Positions 7,309-15,067 of a stretch of 20,418 nt of DNA are shown here, piece after piece. The notes under the pieces are model-generated. The model was given only the letters and a program-made list of their open reading frames with translations, was not told the DNA's origin and ran no database searches. The DNA is taken from the NCBI GenBank assembly GCA_018666295.1, contig JABIZW010000250.1, forward strand, positions 1-20,418. The letters run 5' to 3'. Numbering within the stretch: the stretch's first letter is position 1; each line of letters opens with the position of its first letter. The translations under genes and the position numbers were made by a program. The stretch is from Halieaceae bacterium. GTDB lineage: Bacteria > Pseudomonadota > Gammaproteobacteria > Pseudomonadales > Halieaceae.

Positions 7309-8982
7309 TCAGAGAATAACCGGCATCGATAGCGCTACATCCGCATGTGACCAAACCGAAGACCATTGTTCTTGAATCATAGCGGCGTCCATTGCCCGCC
7401 CCTGCGCCTCGAGTGCCTTCATTAAACCAAACAGCGACCAGCCGTTATTTTGATGCCAGACCAGGTCCCGCCTGAAAACAGCTTCGGCCTCCTCAAAGCG
7501 CTGCGCAGCCAGCAACGCCGTTCCCAAGTAAAGCCGCATCGACTGAGGCCAGTCAGGAGGTTCGGTGTAGTTGTTGGTGTCCTCTAACGCCACCCCTTTT
7601 TCGAAGGCCTCAATTGCGCCCGTAAGATCGCCTCTCGCCATCTTAATTTCGCCATCGAGTGCATGTGCTGCAAGGGCCAGAAGCTCCGCGGTTGCCGTTG
7701 CACCTGCTCGGTTGACGGAGACGTCGGGTGACGCGGCAATCAAATAGATCTCTGCCAGTTGCTTTTCAGCGTCCTCCAGCGACCCCTTCGCCGCGTGAGC
7801 ACTGCCCTGAACATAAGCGAGAACACCGGCCAGGTAGGGAGTCGACTTTTGAAGCGGCTCAACTGCCAGCAATTCATCCCACTGTCCAAATATTTTCAGC
7901 GTTACCCACGGTGCAGCAAGGCGCTTCTGCATCCGGCCCATGGGGGTTCCGTGCAACTTCATCGCTGCCGCCATCTGCTTGGCGGACCTGATGGCCAGTT
8001 CAGAACTGCCCTGCATCGTTGCTGCGTAACGCACAAAGTCCAGCGCATGTCCGGCGTGAATTTTGTGCGATAACGGATAAGTGCCAATGGTGGGTAACGG
8101 CAGCTCCCCCCAGTGCTCAGCAAAACGCTTATCTACGGCCAGTGATCTGAGGTTGTTATCGATGGCTCTCTGGTAGTCACCGACACGGACAAAAATGTGT
8201 GCAGGCATGTGGACCACATGTCCACCAATGGGGAGTGTTGCCTCGAGTGCGTCTGCCGAAACCATGGCGCGCTCCGGTTCAAGCGAGGCTTCAATGAGGT
8301 GAATGTGAAGATGGTAAACACCCGGATGCACTCCACCTTGGTTAATCACATGCTCTAACGCCTCAGCCACCGCCAGTGTTTCGCCTTTTGCCTGACCGCG
8401 CTTGTCCCAATAATCCCAGCGCCTAATCGACATAAAGCTGCCCGCGTAAAGCGCTGTGACGTCGGGATCGTTGGGATACTTTTTATTCAGCGCACGCATT
8501 TGGGCAAGGTATGCACGATCTCGCTCACCGGGATCCGGAATACTGTCCGCGTCATAAAACACGTAGAGCGCACGAATTAACGCTGCCTCCATCGGTGTTG
8601 CGCGATCAATCCGTGCCAATGCTGCCTCAATTGCGGCCAAACCCGCACCCTGAGGATCGTCGGGCATCTGTGCGTAACGCGAGTTGGGGTTTGGACCCGC
8701 CGCATGTGCAATGCCCCAATACGGCATCGGATGGTCAGGATCAAACAGTGACGCCTGCTGGTAGGACGCGATCGACTCGGGAAAGTAAAAGCCCCAAGCA
8801 AGACGCAGACCCTGATCAAAGAAATTCTGCGCGTTGGGACTCTGAGTTGAAATTGTACGCGAGTAAGTGCCGGAGTCAGGCACCATTACGGCGCGCGTGT
8901 GACTCGTATTAGCCTGCGCGGTTAAAGCTGGACTCAATGCCAACACCAAAACCAAGCCCAACCTTGTTAATAGAGCCATCAT
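7309..8982 (-). CDS. Exported TPR-repeat protein with a conserved His-rich core
   Basis: A 557-residue exported protein made largely of tetratricopeptide-like helical pairs. The signal peptide occupies about residues 1-25 (cleavage near LTAQA-NT). TPR-like units are visible near the N-terminus (FFDQGLRLAWGFYFPESIAS, about 54-73) and again in the C-terminal third (GDLTGAIEAFEKGVALE and RFEEAEAVFRRDLVWHQ). In between are two His-rich blocks, HPGVYHLHIHLIEAS and HVVHMPAHIFVRVGDY, which I recall as strongly conserved in an uncharacterised bacterial TPR family and which could bind metal. I start at the ATG 8982, with GGAG about 8 nt upstream on the minus strand; a TTG at 9018 overlapping the cyclase stop lacks a signal-peptide fit. 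It directly follows the cyclase gene (32-nt gap), so the two form an operon. Function unknown. Confidence 0.8.
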   Translation of the reverse strand: MMALLTRLGLVLVLALSPALTAQANTSHTRAVMVPDSGTYSRTISTQSPNAQNFFDQGLRLAWGFYFPESIASYQQASLFDPDHPMPYWGIAHAAGPNPNSRYAQMPDDPQGAGLAAIEAALARIDRATPMEAALIRALYVFYDADSIPDPGERDRAYLAQMRALNKKYPNDPDVTALYAGSFMSIRRWDYWDKRGQAKGETLAVAEALEHVINQGGVHPGVYHLHIHLIEASLEPERAMVSADALEATLPIGGHVVHMPAHIFVRVGDYQRAIDNNLRSLAVDKRFAEHWGELPLPTIGTYPLSHKIHAGHALDFVRYAATMQGSSELAIRSAKQMAAAMKLHGTPMGRMQKRLAAPWVTLKIFGQWDELLAVEPLQKSTPYLAGVLAYVQGSAHAAKGSLEDAEKQLAEIYLIAASPDVSVNRAGATATAELLALAAHALDGEIKMARGDLTGAIEAFEKGVALEDTNNYTEPPDWPQSMRLYLGTALLAAQRFEEAEAVFRRDLVWHQNNGWSLFGLMKALEAQGRAMDAAMIQEQWSSVWSHADVALSMPVIL

Positions 8983-9014
8983 ATGAGGCGCTCCAAAACC
9001 CGATGCTGACCTGA

Positions 9015-10034
9015 TCAAAAGACAGCCACTGGACTTAGTGGGGAACCCGTTGCGCCCTCGATGTGAAGCGGATTCGCGGTGAACAGAAATGTATGGCGAC
9101 CTTTGCTCTGTGCGATCGTCGCTAATTCATCCAACTGCAAGTGGTCGAAGAGGGGCATGCCGAGTGCGTAGTTGGTAATGACATGAACTGGATTGAATAC
9201 CCCGTCTACGCCCCCCGGAACTACGTCACTTATTGCGTCACAACCAATTGCAGCCACACCACGCTGCTTCAGCCAAGCACCGGTAGAGGCATGCAGACCC
9301 GCGGTCTTTTCAAGTGGGTTAAATCCGCCCATTTTTTCCGCGAGAGTCCAGCGCCCAGTCCTAACCAGCACAACATCACCCGCCGATACCGTCACACCAG
9401 TTGCCTTTTCCCATGCATTCAAATGATCAATGGTAATAACCGTGCCGGGATCTAAAGCAGCGATTCCATACAGTGCGGGAAGATCCACTAAGACACCGCG
9501 TGTAAATATTCCTTTTTTTGCAATGTGCTCAAGCCCCACGTGGGGAAACCCAGTGTCTGTCGGCTCAAAAGGAAAGCCGTTGTAAAGCTGTCCGTTCCAA
9601 CCGAAGTGCGCAACACCGTCCATGTGGCTGTGCAACGCGCCATGATAGTTAATGGTAAAGACGTCACCCGCTGCCATCTCTGGACTGTCCGGCCCTGCGA
9701 GCGGGGGGAACACAAATGTTTGGTGTTCAAGAGGGACGATAAAATCACCGGTCGCTGTCTTACTAATAGGATTAGCAAGGCTAACCGATACTCCGGATTT
9801 CACCTCTTTCGCTGCTTGGACGCGCTTTGCAGCAGTGATCAGGTTAATCGCACCCACCTGATCTTCTGCGCCAAACTCGCCCCAGCGCTTGAGCGTCTGT
9901 AGAAGCGCATCAAACTGCTGGGTCGTCATTTTCGGGACATCAGTCGACAGCGCCGGTAGGTCTTGTGCAATCGCAGTTACCGAGGTCACCGCGAGTACAC
10001 ACATCGCCGCGGTAAATTGTCGTAAAAGCCTCAT
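9015..10034 (-). CDS. Exported cyclase-family hydrolase (kynurenine formamidase-like)
   Basis: A 339-residue member of the putative cyclase family, the fold of bacterial kynurenine formamidase and related metal-dependent amide/lactone hydrolases. A signal peptide runs to about residue 24 (VTAIAQ-DL). The metal-binding signature appears as H131-G and H135-S-H137-M-D139 followed by H143, near the family pattern HxGTHxDxPxH. The N-terminal WGEFGAEDQVGAINLIT block is characteristic of the longer bacterial subgroup. The ATG at 10034 has GAGGAG six nt upstream; an upstream start would add 17 residues ahead of the signal peptide. It is the first gene of the minus-strand series and is transcribed away from the SnoaL-like gene at 10225. 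A formamidase role is not implied by the export signal; lactone or amide hydrolysis in the periplasm is more likely. Confidence 0.88.
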   Translation of the reverse strand: MRLLRQFTAAMCVLAVTSVTAIAQDLPALSTDVPKMTTQQFDALLQTLKRWGEFGAEDQVGAINLITAAKRVQAAKEVKSGVSVSLANPISKTATGDFIVPLEHQTFVFPPLAGPDSPEMAAGDVFTINYHGALHSHMDGVAHFGWNGQLYNGFPFEPTDTGFPHVGLEHIAKKGIFTRGVLVDLPALYGIAALDPGTVITIDHLNAWEKATGVTVSAGDVVLVRTGRWTLAEKMGGFNPLEKTAGLHASTGAWLKQRGVAAIGCDAISDVVPGGVDGVFNPVHVITNYALGMPLFDHLQLDELATIAQSKGRHTFLFTANPLHIEGATGSPLSPVAVF

Positions 10035-10120
10035 CTCAATCTCCTCTAATTTTTCAAACAGGGTTAGCGACCGTCTGTATACCACGTGCTTTTATAGAGG
10101 CAGAAGAAATTATTGATCGT

Positions 10121-10139
10121 CGATTTTTCGAAAAAATCG
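10121..10139. promoter_or_regulatory. AT-rich inverted repeat midway between divergent genes
   Basis: CGATTTTT (10121-10128) and AAAAATCG (10132-10139) form perfect 8-bp arms around a 3-nt centre. The centre is about 95 nt from the start codons of both divergent genes (cyclase at 10034, SnoaL-like at 10225), the usual place for a shared operator. No T-run follows the stem on either strand. On the minus strand a TATAAA at 10091-10096 could be the cyclase -10 box, without a good -35. Confidence 0.4.
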
Positions 10140-10224
10140 GTTAGACATGGGCTCTTCCGCCTACTAGTGTTGAGGGTAGACCGCCAAGCGCTCAGGCACC
10201 GCATTGATTTTCAAGGACCGTGAC

Positions 10225-10740
10225 ATGTTTCAGTCAATCACTCGTTTCTCAACAACTGTATTTTTGACATGGATATTAATCGCCACGCCAATCGCCGCTG
10301 AGGAACGTTCACAAGAGGCGATTGACGCATTGCGCTCATTTTTCGATGCGTTAGGTGTTGACCGATATGGTGACGGCTCACTTGAAAAGGTGGTGACCGA
10401 TGACTTTGTGATCTTTGAAATGGGGCAGGAGTTTACCTTAGACGAGTTTAAACGCTTTCTTGAATCAGCCAATTACAGCGACTGGGTATCAACGCAGTGG
10501 CAGCTGAGCAATCACAGCGTCTGGGCCGACGAAAACGCTGCACACATCCACTACCACAATACGGGGGTGTTCGTTTATCCCGACTTAAACCAAAGCGCCC
10601 AACTGACACAACAAGACAATTTCTGGCTTGAGAGCGCCTTTTTTGTCCGCGAAGAGGGACAGTTGAGATTAAAGTTTTTGCAGTCTGAAAATGTATATCG
10701 TAAGCAACAGCTGATTGCAGAACCTGTGCCCGTTGAGTAG
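10225..10740 (+). CDS. Small exported SnoaL/NTF2-like protein
   Basis: A 171-residue protein with a signal peptide (about residues 1-24, ending TPIAA-EE) and a mature domain that reads like the SnoaL/NTF2-like fold. It has an N-terminal helix (EAIDALRSFFDALG), a VVTDDFVIFEMGQEFTLDEF stretch, then strands ending in a FFVREEGQLRLKFLQSE segment. Such domains are small cone-shaped barrels that act as isomerases, cyclases, hydrolases or simple binding proteins. The ATG 10225 has AAGGA 7 nt upstream; a TTG seven codons earlier is not supported. It is followed by the exported MBL-fold gene on the same strand after about 125 nt. The fold call is by pattern only and the function is unknown. Confidence 0.65.
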   Translation: MFQSITRFSTTVFLTWILIATPIAAEERSQEAIDALRSFFDALGVDRYGDGSLEKVVTDDFVIFEMGQEFTLDEFKRFLESANYSDWVSTQWQLSNHSVWADENAAHIHYHNTGVFVYPDLNQSAQLTQQDNFWLESAFFVREEGQLRLKFLQSENVYRKQQLIAEPVPVE

Positions 10741-10809
10741 CGAGACGTCCCAACAGGCTGGCCGGTGCCTCTGATCAGTCATAGTCAATGAACCACCACA
10801 AGGCGCCCA

Positions 10810-10828
10810 TCGCAGCACAATACTGCGA
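10810..10828 (+). other. Small hairpin upstream of the MBL-fold gene
   Basis: TCGCAG and CTGCGA form a perfect 6-bp stem with a 7-nt loop, 70 nt after the SnoaL-like stop and about 37 nt before the MBL-fold ATG. It could end the first transcript or lie in the leader of the second. There is no U-tract. Confidence 0.25.
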
Positions 10829-10865
10829 CAACAAGTAAGGCGTGATAAAGAGGTCCGATATCGCC

Positions 10866-11852
10866 ATGAAATATCTCACCAAAGCCCGCTTTTTTAGCCC
10901 TCTATTGACTCGATGTGCTGGCGCTTTGCTGGCACTCATTTTCTCGAGCGCCGCTCTGGCAAATCCTTACAAAATAACCGTTCTCGCCACTAACATTTCT
11001 GACTACGGCGGTCTGGGTGAGTGGAGCTTCTCAGCTTTTTTTGAGGGTGAAAAAGACTCAGTGCTTTTTGATACGGGTTTTAAGAGCGACACAGTGCTGC
11101 ACAATGTTCAGCACCTCGGGGTTGATCTATCGAATACGGAAAAAGTCGTTTTGAGTCACTTCCACAGTGACCATACCGGCGGCTTACTGGTGCTTAGAGA
11201 CTACTTTGGCAAAATTAATCCCAAGGCCTTGTCCGAGGTTTACATTGCACGCGGCTTTTTTGATCAGCGACTGACCCGCGAAGGTGAACAAGTGGGCCCG
11301 GGGCTCTTTGCCTCCGCGACGGTCTTTAAGACCGAGGCGGAGAAGCGTGGCATCCGCTTCATTGAAGTCGATGGCCCAACCGAGATAGCCCCCGCACTAT
11401 GGTTGACGGGCCCTGTTCCTAGACTGGTTGAATCCTACAACGGTCCCAAGGGGCTGTTTATAGAGACCGACGAAGGCCTACTGCCCGATACGATTAAGGA
11501 CGATCAGTCGCTGGGGTATTTGACGGAAAAAGGTTGGCTCATGACTTCAGGCTGTGGACACTCGGGTCTTATTAACACGGGCAAGGCGCTTCAGAAGGTC
11601 ATAGACGCCCCGGTGTACTCGATCGTAGGGGGCTTCCACCTGTGGCGCGCGAGCAGTAACGTCATTAATCGGACAGCAAATTGGCTTCAAGACTCGGGTC
11701 TTGAACTCATGATGGGCGGGCACTGCACCGGTATTGCAGCGGCTGAATCCATCGCTTCTCAACTGGGTATTCCGCGATCTAACGTCTCTCACGCGGCTAT
11801 TGGCTCTGTCATCACTAAAGATCTAAAGATTATTCGAAGCTCTGTTGAGTAA
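10866..11852 (+). CDS. Exported metallo-beta-lactamase-fold hydrolase
   Basis: A 328-residue MBL-fold protein with a signal peptide (about 1-32, ending SSAALA-NP). The zinc-binding HxHxDH motif is intact as H98-F-H100-S-D102-H103 and is followed by TGG. Other conserved points are the DDQSL segment near 212, GCGHSG (H232) and GGFHLW (H258). These match the MBL subgroup often labelled beta-ribofuranosylaminobenzene 5'-phosphate synthase-like, a label that rarely reflects the real function. The ATG 10866 is chosen because the signal peptide starts there and AAAGAGG lies 12 nt upstream; a GTG eight codons earlier is the alternative. It sits between two SnoaL-like genes on the same strand. Substrate unknown; periplasmic hydrolysis of an ester or lactone is plausible. 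Confidence 0.85.
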   Translation: MKYLTKARFFSPLLTRCAGALLALIFSSAALANPYKITVLATNISDYGGLGEWSFSAFFEGEKDSVLFDTGFKSDTVLHNVQHLGVDLSNTEKVVLSHFHSDHTGGLLVLRDYFGKINPKALSEVYIARGFFDQRLTREGEQVGPGLFASATVFKTEAEKRGIRFIEVDGPTEIAPALWLTGPVPRLVESYNGPKGLFIETDEGLLPDTIKDDQSLGYLTEKGWLMTSGCGHSGLINTGKALQKVIDAPVYSIVGGFHLWRASSNVINRTANWLQDSGLELMMGGHCTGIAAAESIASQLGIPRSNVSHAAIGSVITKDLKIIRSSVE

Positions 11853-11998
11853 GCCGCTCGGCTTGGGGTCGCACGCGCATCGATCGTTAATGCCGCAACA
11901 TTAAACTCGCGTTTGCTTCTCGCAGGTCTACACTCCAAAGAAGCAGTCTGGCCGCACCGAGCCCCTGTGACCGTCTTTTAACTAACCAGGAGTACAAA

Positions 11999-12466
11999 AT
12001 GAGAACTCTACTTTGTAGCACCGCAGTTGCACTGATGGCGTCGACCGGGACCGCTTGGGCTGACACAGCACAAGAAATTCAGGACGTGGTTAAAAGCAAC
12101 ATTGCCTACAGTAATCAGAAGCTTTCACAAGATCCGATGCGTATTTCTAAATCAGGATCCATGGAGTTTTTCTCAAGCGGTGGATTACTCAATCGCTTAA
12201 CGCGAAACAGCGATAGCGCAGACTTCGATGCGTTTTCGGGCTCGGTAAAACACATTGAAGTTGTGGTGCTCGTTGAAGGTCAAGCCGCAATTGCACACTA
12301 CTATCAAGAGGCCAACATGAAGCCCAAAGGCCTGCCTGCGGTGCCGAATTACCGTACGCGTGTGACCCAAGCATTTGTAAAGGAAGACGGTGAATGGCGA
12401 ATTAAAGCCGCTCACTGGTCGCCCCTACAAGGCGGTGCGGGCACCTCACAAACGGTTGTTAAGTAA
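11999..12466 (+). CDS. Small exported SnoaL/DUF4440-like protein
   Basis: A 155-residue exported protein with a signal peptide ending at TAWA-DT (about residue 21). The mature part has the strand pattern of nuclear-transport-factor-2-like/DUF4440 proteins: a long helix at the N-terminus, then VVVLVEGQAAIAHYYQEAN and TRVTQAFVKEDGEWRIKAAHWSPL, where the closing W-(R)-I-x-x-x-H-W block is typical. AGGAG at 11988-11992 is 6 nt from the ATG. It follows the MBL-fold gene by about 146 nt and resembles the 171-residue SnoaL-like protein upstream only in fold. Function unknown; relatives are binding proteins or small-molecule isomerases. Confidence 0.7.
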   Translation: MRTLLCSTAVALMASTGTAWADTAQEIQDVVKSNIAYSNQKLSQDPMRISKSGSMEFFSSGGLLNRLTRNSDSADFDAFSGSVKHIEVVVLVEGQAAIAHYYQEANMKPKGLPAVPNYRTRVTQAFVKEDGEWRIKAAHWSPLQGGAGTSQTVVK

Positions 12467-12508
12467 ACGTCTGATGTGAGAAAAACGAGTTGATCGACCT
12501 ACCTTAAT

Positions 12509-12532
12509 CGCGTCCCACCGCTGTGGGGCGTG
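12509..12532 (+). terminator. 10-bp hairpin after the DUF4440-like gene
   Basis: CGCGTCCCAC and GTGGGGCGTG pair over 10 bp (two G-U pairs) around a CGCT loop, 42 nt after the stop of the 155-residue protein. There is no U-tract after it, but it is the strongest hairpin in the 191-nt gap before the MpaB-family gene and probably marks the transcript end. Confidence 0.45.
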
Positions 12533-12657
12533 ATGATCATCGCAGTCTGTACATCGCTGAGTAGGGCCGGGTTAGAAAGTATCGCTTAAGCATTGCCCTG
12601 AGCGGTGCTAACTCGCTAAGGTCTCGTAATACTTGAATGAATTAACAGCGAGCGTTC

Positions 12658-13989
12658 ATGGAGAACCATCAGCGAGAAACACTGTTTAGTGCTAGCGTTG
12701 TCGAGCAGCAAGCCCTCATTCCAGCGATTTACGGCGGTGTCGACTTTACACAGCTTCCAGAGCGCTATGCGGGTGACATTGATATCGCATCGATGCGCCC
12801 CTCACGTCACCGTGACTACTCGGTGCGCGTCCTTCAAAACCCGGAGCTCATAGACCGCATTAAGAATTACACTATGATGGGCGACAAGGTGGCCGATGCT
12901 TATGCGGCACTGATCCCTGAATACGGTTTTAGGGCGCTGGTCACCCTGTTGGAGCGTGCATGCGATGAGGGTGTGGACGCTGTCGAAGACGCACCGATCG
13001 AGCTTGTTAGGTTTATCAATGCCATGGAGGCGACACCCGATTGGGTCGATATGTCGCTGGTTGAGGAAGGCGCTAAACACGAGCGAATACCACTGGGGAC
13101 CATTTCACCCTTTGCCATTCGCGGCGCATTTATCGCGACATTCATGAATAAATATACCGCGCTCCCAATGACCATGACGGGAACACTGACGGATAAAAAA
13201 TCGGTCAGCCGCGTATTTGAAACAGCAAGCTTTTTTACTGCAACCACCATGCCCAAGGCGATGGAGCGTTTTAATCCGGGATTTAAGGCCGCTGCTAAAG
13301 TTCGGCTCATGCACTCAATGGTGCGCTTTAATATTATGCAAACTGGTCAGTGGGACGTCTCGACCTATGGCATTCCCATTCCACAGGTTGATCAAATGCC
13401 CGCAGGCCTTATTGGTATTTTTCTGATGTCTTTTAAGCTTCTCGCAAACGGGCGAAGTCACTTCACCGCTGCCGAGCGGGCACGCGTTGAAATGGCGCGC
13501 TACCGCTGTTTTTTACTCGGGTTACCCGAAGACCTTTTGGGCGAGACGCCTCAGGAAATCGTTGATCTGATGACCGCACGCACGCTCTCGCTGCGCGAGA
13601 CCTACGATGACGAGATCTGCGGCGAACTCATACGAGGGACAATGCGTGCAGAACTGTTTACTGACCCGAGTTTGACCGGCCGCTTCCACCGCTGGATGGA
13701 GCGAGGGTTCTCCAAATATTTCTTAATCCAACATTTTTGCGACGGAAAAGTTGAACGGGCCCAGGCCATGGGAGTGCAGTATGGAACGCATGACAAAGTC
13801 GCCACGGCATGTGCTCTGGCGACCATCGTCGCAAGCTCAAACCTCTATGCGCTGGGCATGAAAGTTCCGGGGGTTGCAGAGATACTAGACCGTCGTCTGA
13901 CGCGAAAATTGGCGCGCCTTTTAAAGCTTTACGGTCACGCTGACTTCATCACAGATGCCCGCAACTACAAGCTAGTCGGGGCTAAATAA
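12658..13989 (+). CDS. MpaB/latex-clearing-type oxygenase family protein (DUF2236)
   Basis: A 443-residue protein of the family that includes the fungal ER oxygenase MpaB and bacterial rubber oxygenase Lcp; family members that have been characterised are b-type haem proteins that cleave C=C bonds with O2. The conserved core is visible as VRLMHSMVRFNI, with H219 the likely axial haem ligand and R223 nearby. It is followed by the YGIPIPQVDQM segment that matches the family pattern of a Gly-Ile/Val-Pro-hydrophobic-(D/N)-Gln-(D/E) block. A helical region around residues 380-405 (HDKVATACALATIVASSNLYAL) is hydrophobic but no signal peptide is seen. The ATG 12658 has only a weak ribosome-binding site. 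It is the last plus-strand gene before a convergent aldo/keto reductase. The oxygenase substrate cannot be inferred. Confidence 0.8.
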   Translation: MENHQRETLFSASVVEQQALIPAIYGGVDFTQLPERYAGDIDIASMRPSRHRDYSVRVLQNPELIDRIKNYTMMGDKVADAYAALIPEYGFRALVTLLERACDEGVDAVEDAPIELVRFINAMEATPDWVDMSLVEEGAKHERIPLGTISPFAIRGAFIATFMNKYTALPMTMTGTLTDKKSVSRVFETASFFTATTMPKAMERFNPGFKAAAKVRLMHSMVRFNIMQTGQWDVSTYGIPIPQVDQMPAGLIGIFLMSFKLLANGRSHFTAAERARVEMARYRCFLLGLPEDLLGETPQEIVDLMTARTLSLRETYDDEICGELIRGTMRAELFTDPSLTGRFHRWMERGFSKYFLIQHFCDGKVERAQAMGVQYGTHDKVATACALATIVASSNLYALGMKVPGVAEILDRRLTRKLARLLKLYGHADFITDARNYKLVGAK

Positions 13990-14000
13990 TGCTCACTGTC

Positions 14001-14019
14001 AGCGGACTGCAGGTCCGCT
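14001..14019. terminator. Hairpin between convergent MpaB-family and AKR genes
   Basis: AGCGGAC and GTCCGCT form a perfect 7-bp GC-rich stem with a 5-nt TGCAG loop, 11 nt after the MpaB-family stop and 26 nt from the aldo/keto reductase stop. It reads equally on both strands, which suits a bidirectional end signal, but neither side has a U-tract. Confidence 0.45.
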
Positions 14020-14044
14020 CTGGTCACTAGTACGGCCGCCATCG

Positions 14045-14935
14045 CTACGGCACTTCGTGGCCTAGCGCCGCCTCATAGAGCCAGAACCAATCTTGCCGAT
14101 CGATTTCAATAGTCAGGGCGTCAGCGATCTGGCCAATACGCTCGAGGTTGTTTGTCCCCAACACGGGCGTAATTTCCGCCGGGTGCGCCAGCAAAAAGGC
14201 GGTCGCGACGGCGGCGCGGTCCGCACCGTATCGGGCCGCAATGCTGTCAAGACGGTTGCCCAGTTCGCCATCAGTCGTCATGAGATCGCCACCGCCCAGT
14301 GGCGACCACGCCATAACCACGTGGTCGTGCTGCTGGTGAAATGCGAGGTCTCCGTTGGTGAACGGGGCGATCGTTTTAAGCGAGAGCTCAATCTGATTCG
14401 TCACCAAGGGGTGACGCATGGCTGACTGGAGCAGATTCCAATCCCACGGCCTGAAGTTAGACGCACCAACGGCGCGAACCTTGCCAGAATCGACGAGGCC
14501 GTCGAGTGCAGCCCCCGTTTCATGATGATCCATCATCGGGTCTGGACGATGGATCAACAGGACGTCGATGTGCGCTATGCCCATCTCCGAAAGCGACGCA
14601 TTAACGCTCTCTTGAATATGCTTTTCGGTGGTGTCGTAATGCTTTACGCGCGTACCTGAGTGCCGACCTGCATCGATCACAATGTCGCACTTGGTCACAA
14701 TTTCCATACGCTGACGAAGCGCAGGATTTTGCTTAAGTGCCGCGCCCATCACTCCCTCGGCGGTGTAGCCACCGTAGATATCCGCTTGATCAAAGGTAGT
14801 GATGCCCTGGTCGAGCGCCGCGTTAATCTTGGCCTCGACGTGTCGTAGCGATGTATTCGAATCATCAGCCAGACGCCACAGGCCATAAACCAGACGGCTA
14901 AACTGAAGGTCCTCTGCCAGCTGAATTCGTTCCAT
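14045..14935 (-). CDS. Aldo/keto reductase (YdhF-like)
   Basis: A 296-residue cytoplasmic NADPH-dependent aldo/keto reductase with a complete catalytic tetrad: D49 and Y54 in FDQADIYG, K82 in VTKCDI, and H129 in LLIHRPDP. The rest follows the AKR barrel, including GASNFRPWDWNLL and QIELSL and a C-terminal TPVLGTNNLERI cofactor segment. Sequence style resembles E. coli YdhF. The ATG at 14935 has GAGG about 8 nt upstream. It is divergent from the UGSC selenoprotein gene (132 nt between starts) and convergent with the MpaB-family gene. It reduces aldehydes or ketones; the substrate is not predictable. Confidence 0.92.
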   Translation of the reverse strand: MERIQLAEDLQFSRLVYGLWRLADDSNTSLRHVEAKINAALDQGITTFDQADIYGGYTAEGVMGAALKQNPALRQRMEIVTKCDIVIDAGRHSGTRVKHYDTTEKHIQESVNASLSEMGIAHIDVLLIHRPDPMMDHHETGAALDGLVDSGKVRAVGASNFRPWDWNLLQSAMRHPLVTNQIELSLKTIAPFTNGDLAFHQQHDHVVMAWSPLGGGDLMTTDGELGNRLDSIAARYGADRAAVATAFLLAHPAEITPVLGTNNLERIGQIADALTIEIDRQDWFWLYEAALGHEVP

Positions 14936-15013
14936 ATCGATACCTCGCTTTACGGCTGTCTAGTGTACGCGGCTAATGGACCCCCGAGCCAATCAAATAA
15001 CCATCGTGCAGGC

Positions 15014-15044
15014 TTGACAGGTGAGGGGGTTGTTAGCGATAACA
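15014..15044 (+). promoter_or_regulatory. Sigma70-like promoter with overlapping inverted repeat, upstream of the UGSC gene
   Basis: A perfect consensus -35 box TTGACA (15014-15019) is followed after 18 nt by GATAAC (15038-15043), a four-of-six match to -10. The -10 region is covered by TGTTA-GCGA-TAACA (15031-15044), an inverted repeat with perfect 5-bp arms that could be a repressor operator. Transcription would begin near 15050, leaving a short leader with the GAGGGA ribosome-binding site at 15055-15060, 7 nt before the ATG. Confidence 0.5.
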
Positions 15045-15067
15045 GTACCCTCGCGAGGGACTACTGC

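Noticed and set aside
8511..8912. A 133-residue plus-strand frame inside the TPR gene
   Set aside because: It overlaps the TPR coding region on the opposite strand and shows no recognisable motif.
9525..9902. A 125-residue plus-strand frame inside the cyclase gene
   Set aside because: It is antisense to a well-supported enzyme with its metal-binding motif in this stretch, and has no ribosome-binding site.
10141..10167. A possible promoter (TTAGAC, then TACTAG) for the SnoaL-like gene at 10225
   Set aside because: Spacing is about 15 nt and the -10 match is only three of six, too weak to report as a feature.
12900..13310. A 136-residue minus-strand frame inside the MpaB-family gene
   Set aside because: It is a shadow frame rich in Ser and Ala with no signal of its own; the plus-strand frame holds the conserved His motif.
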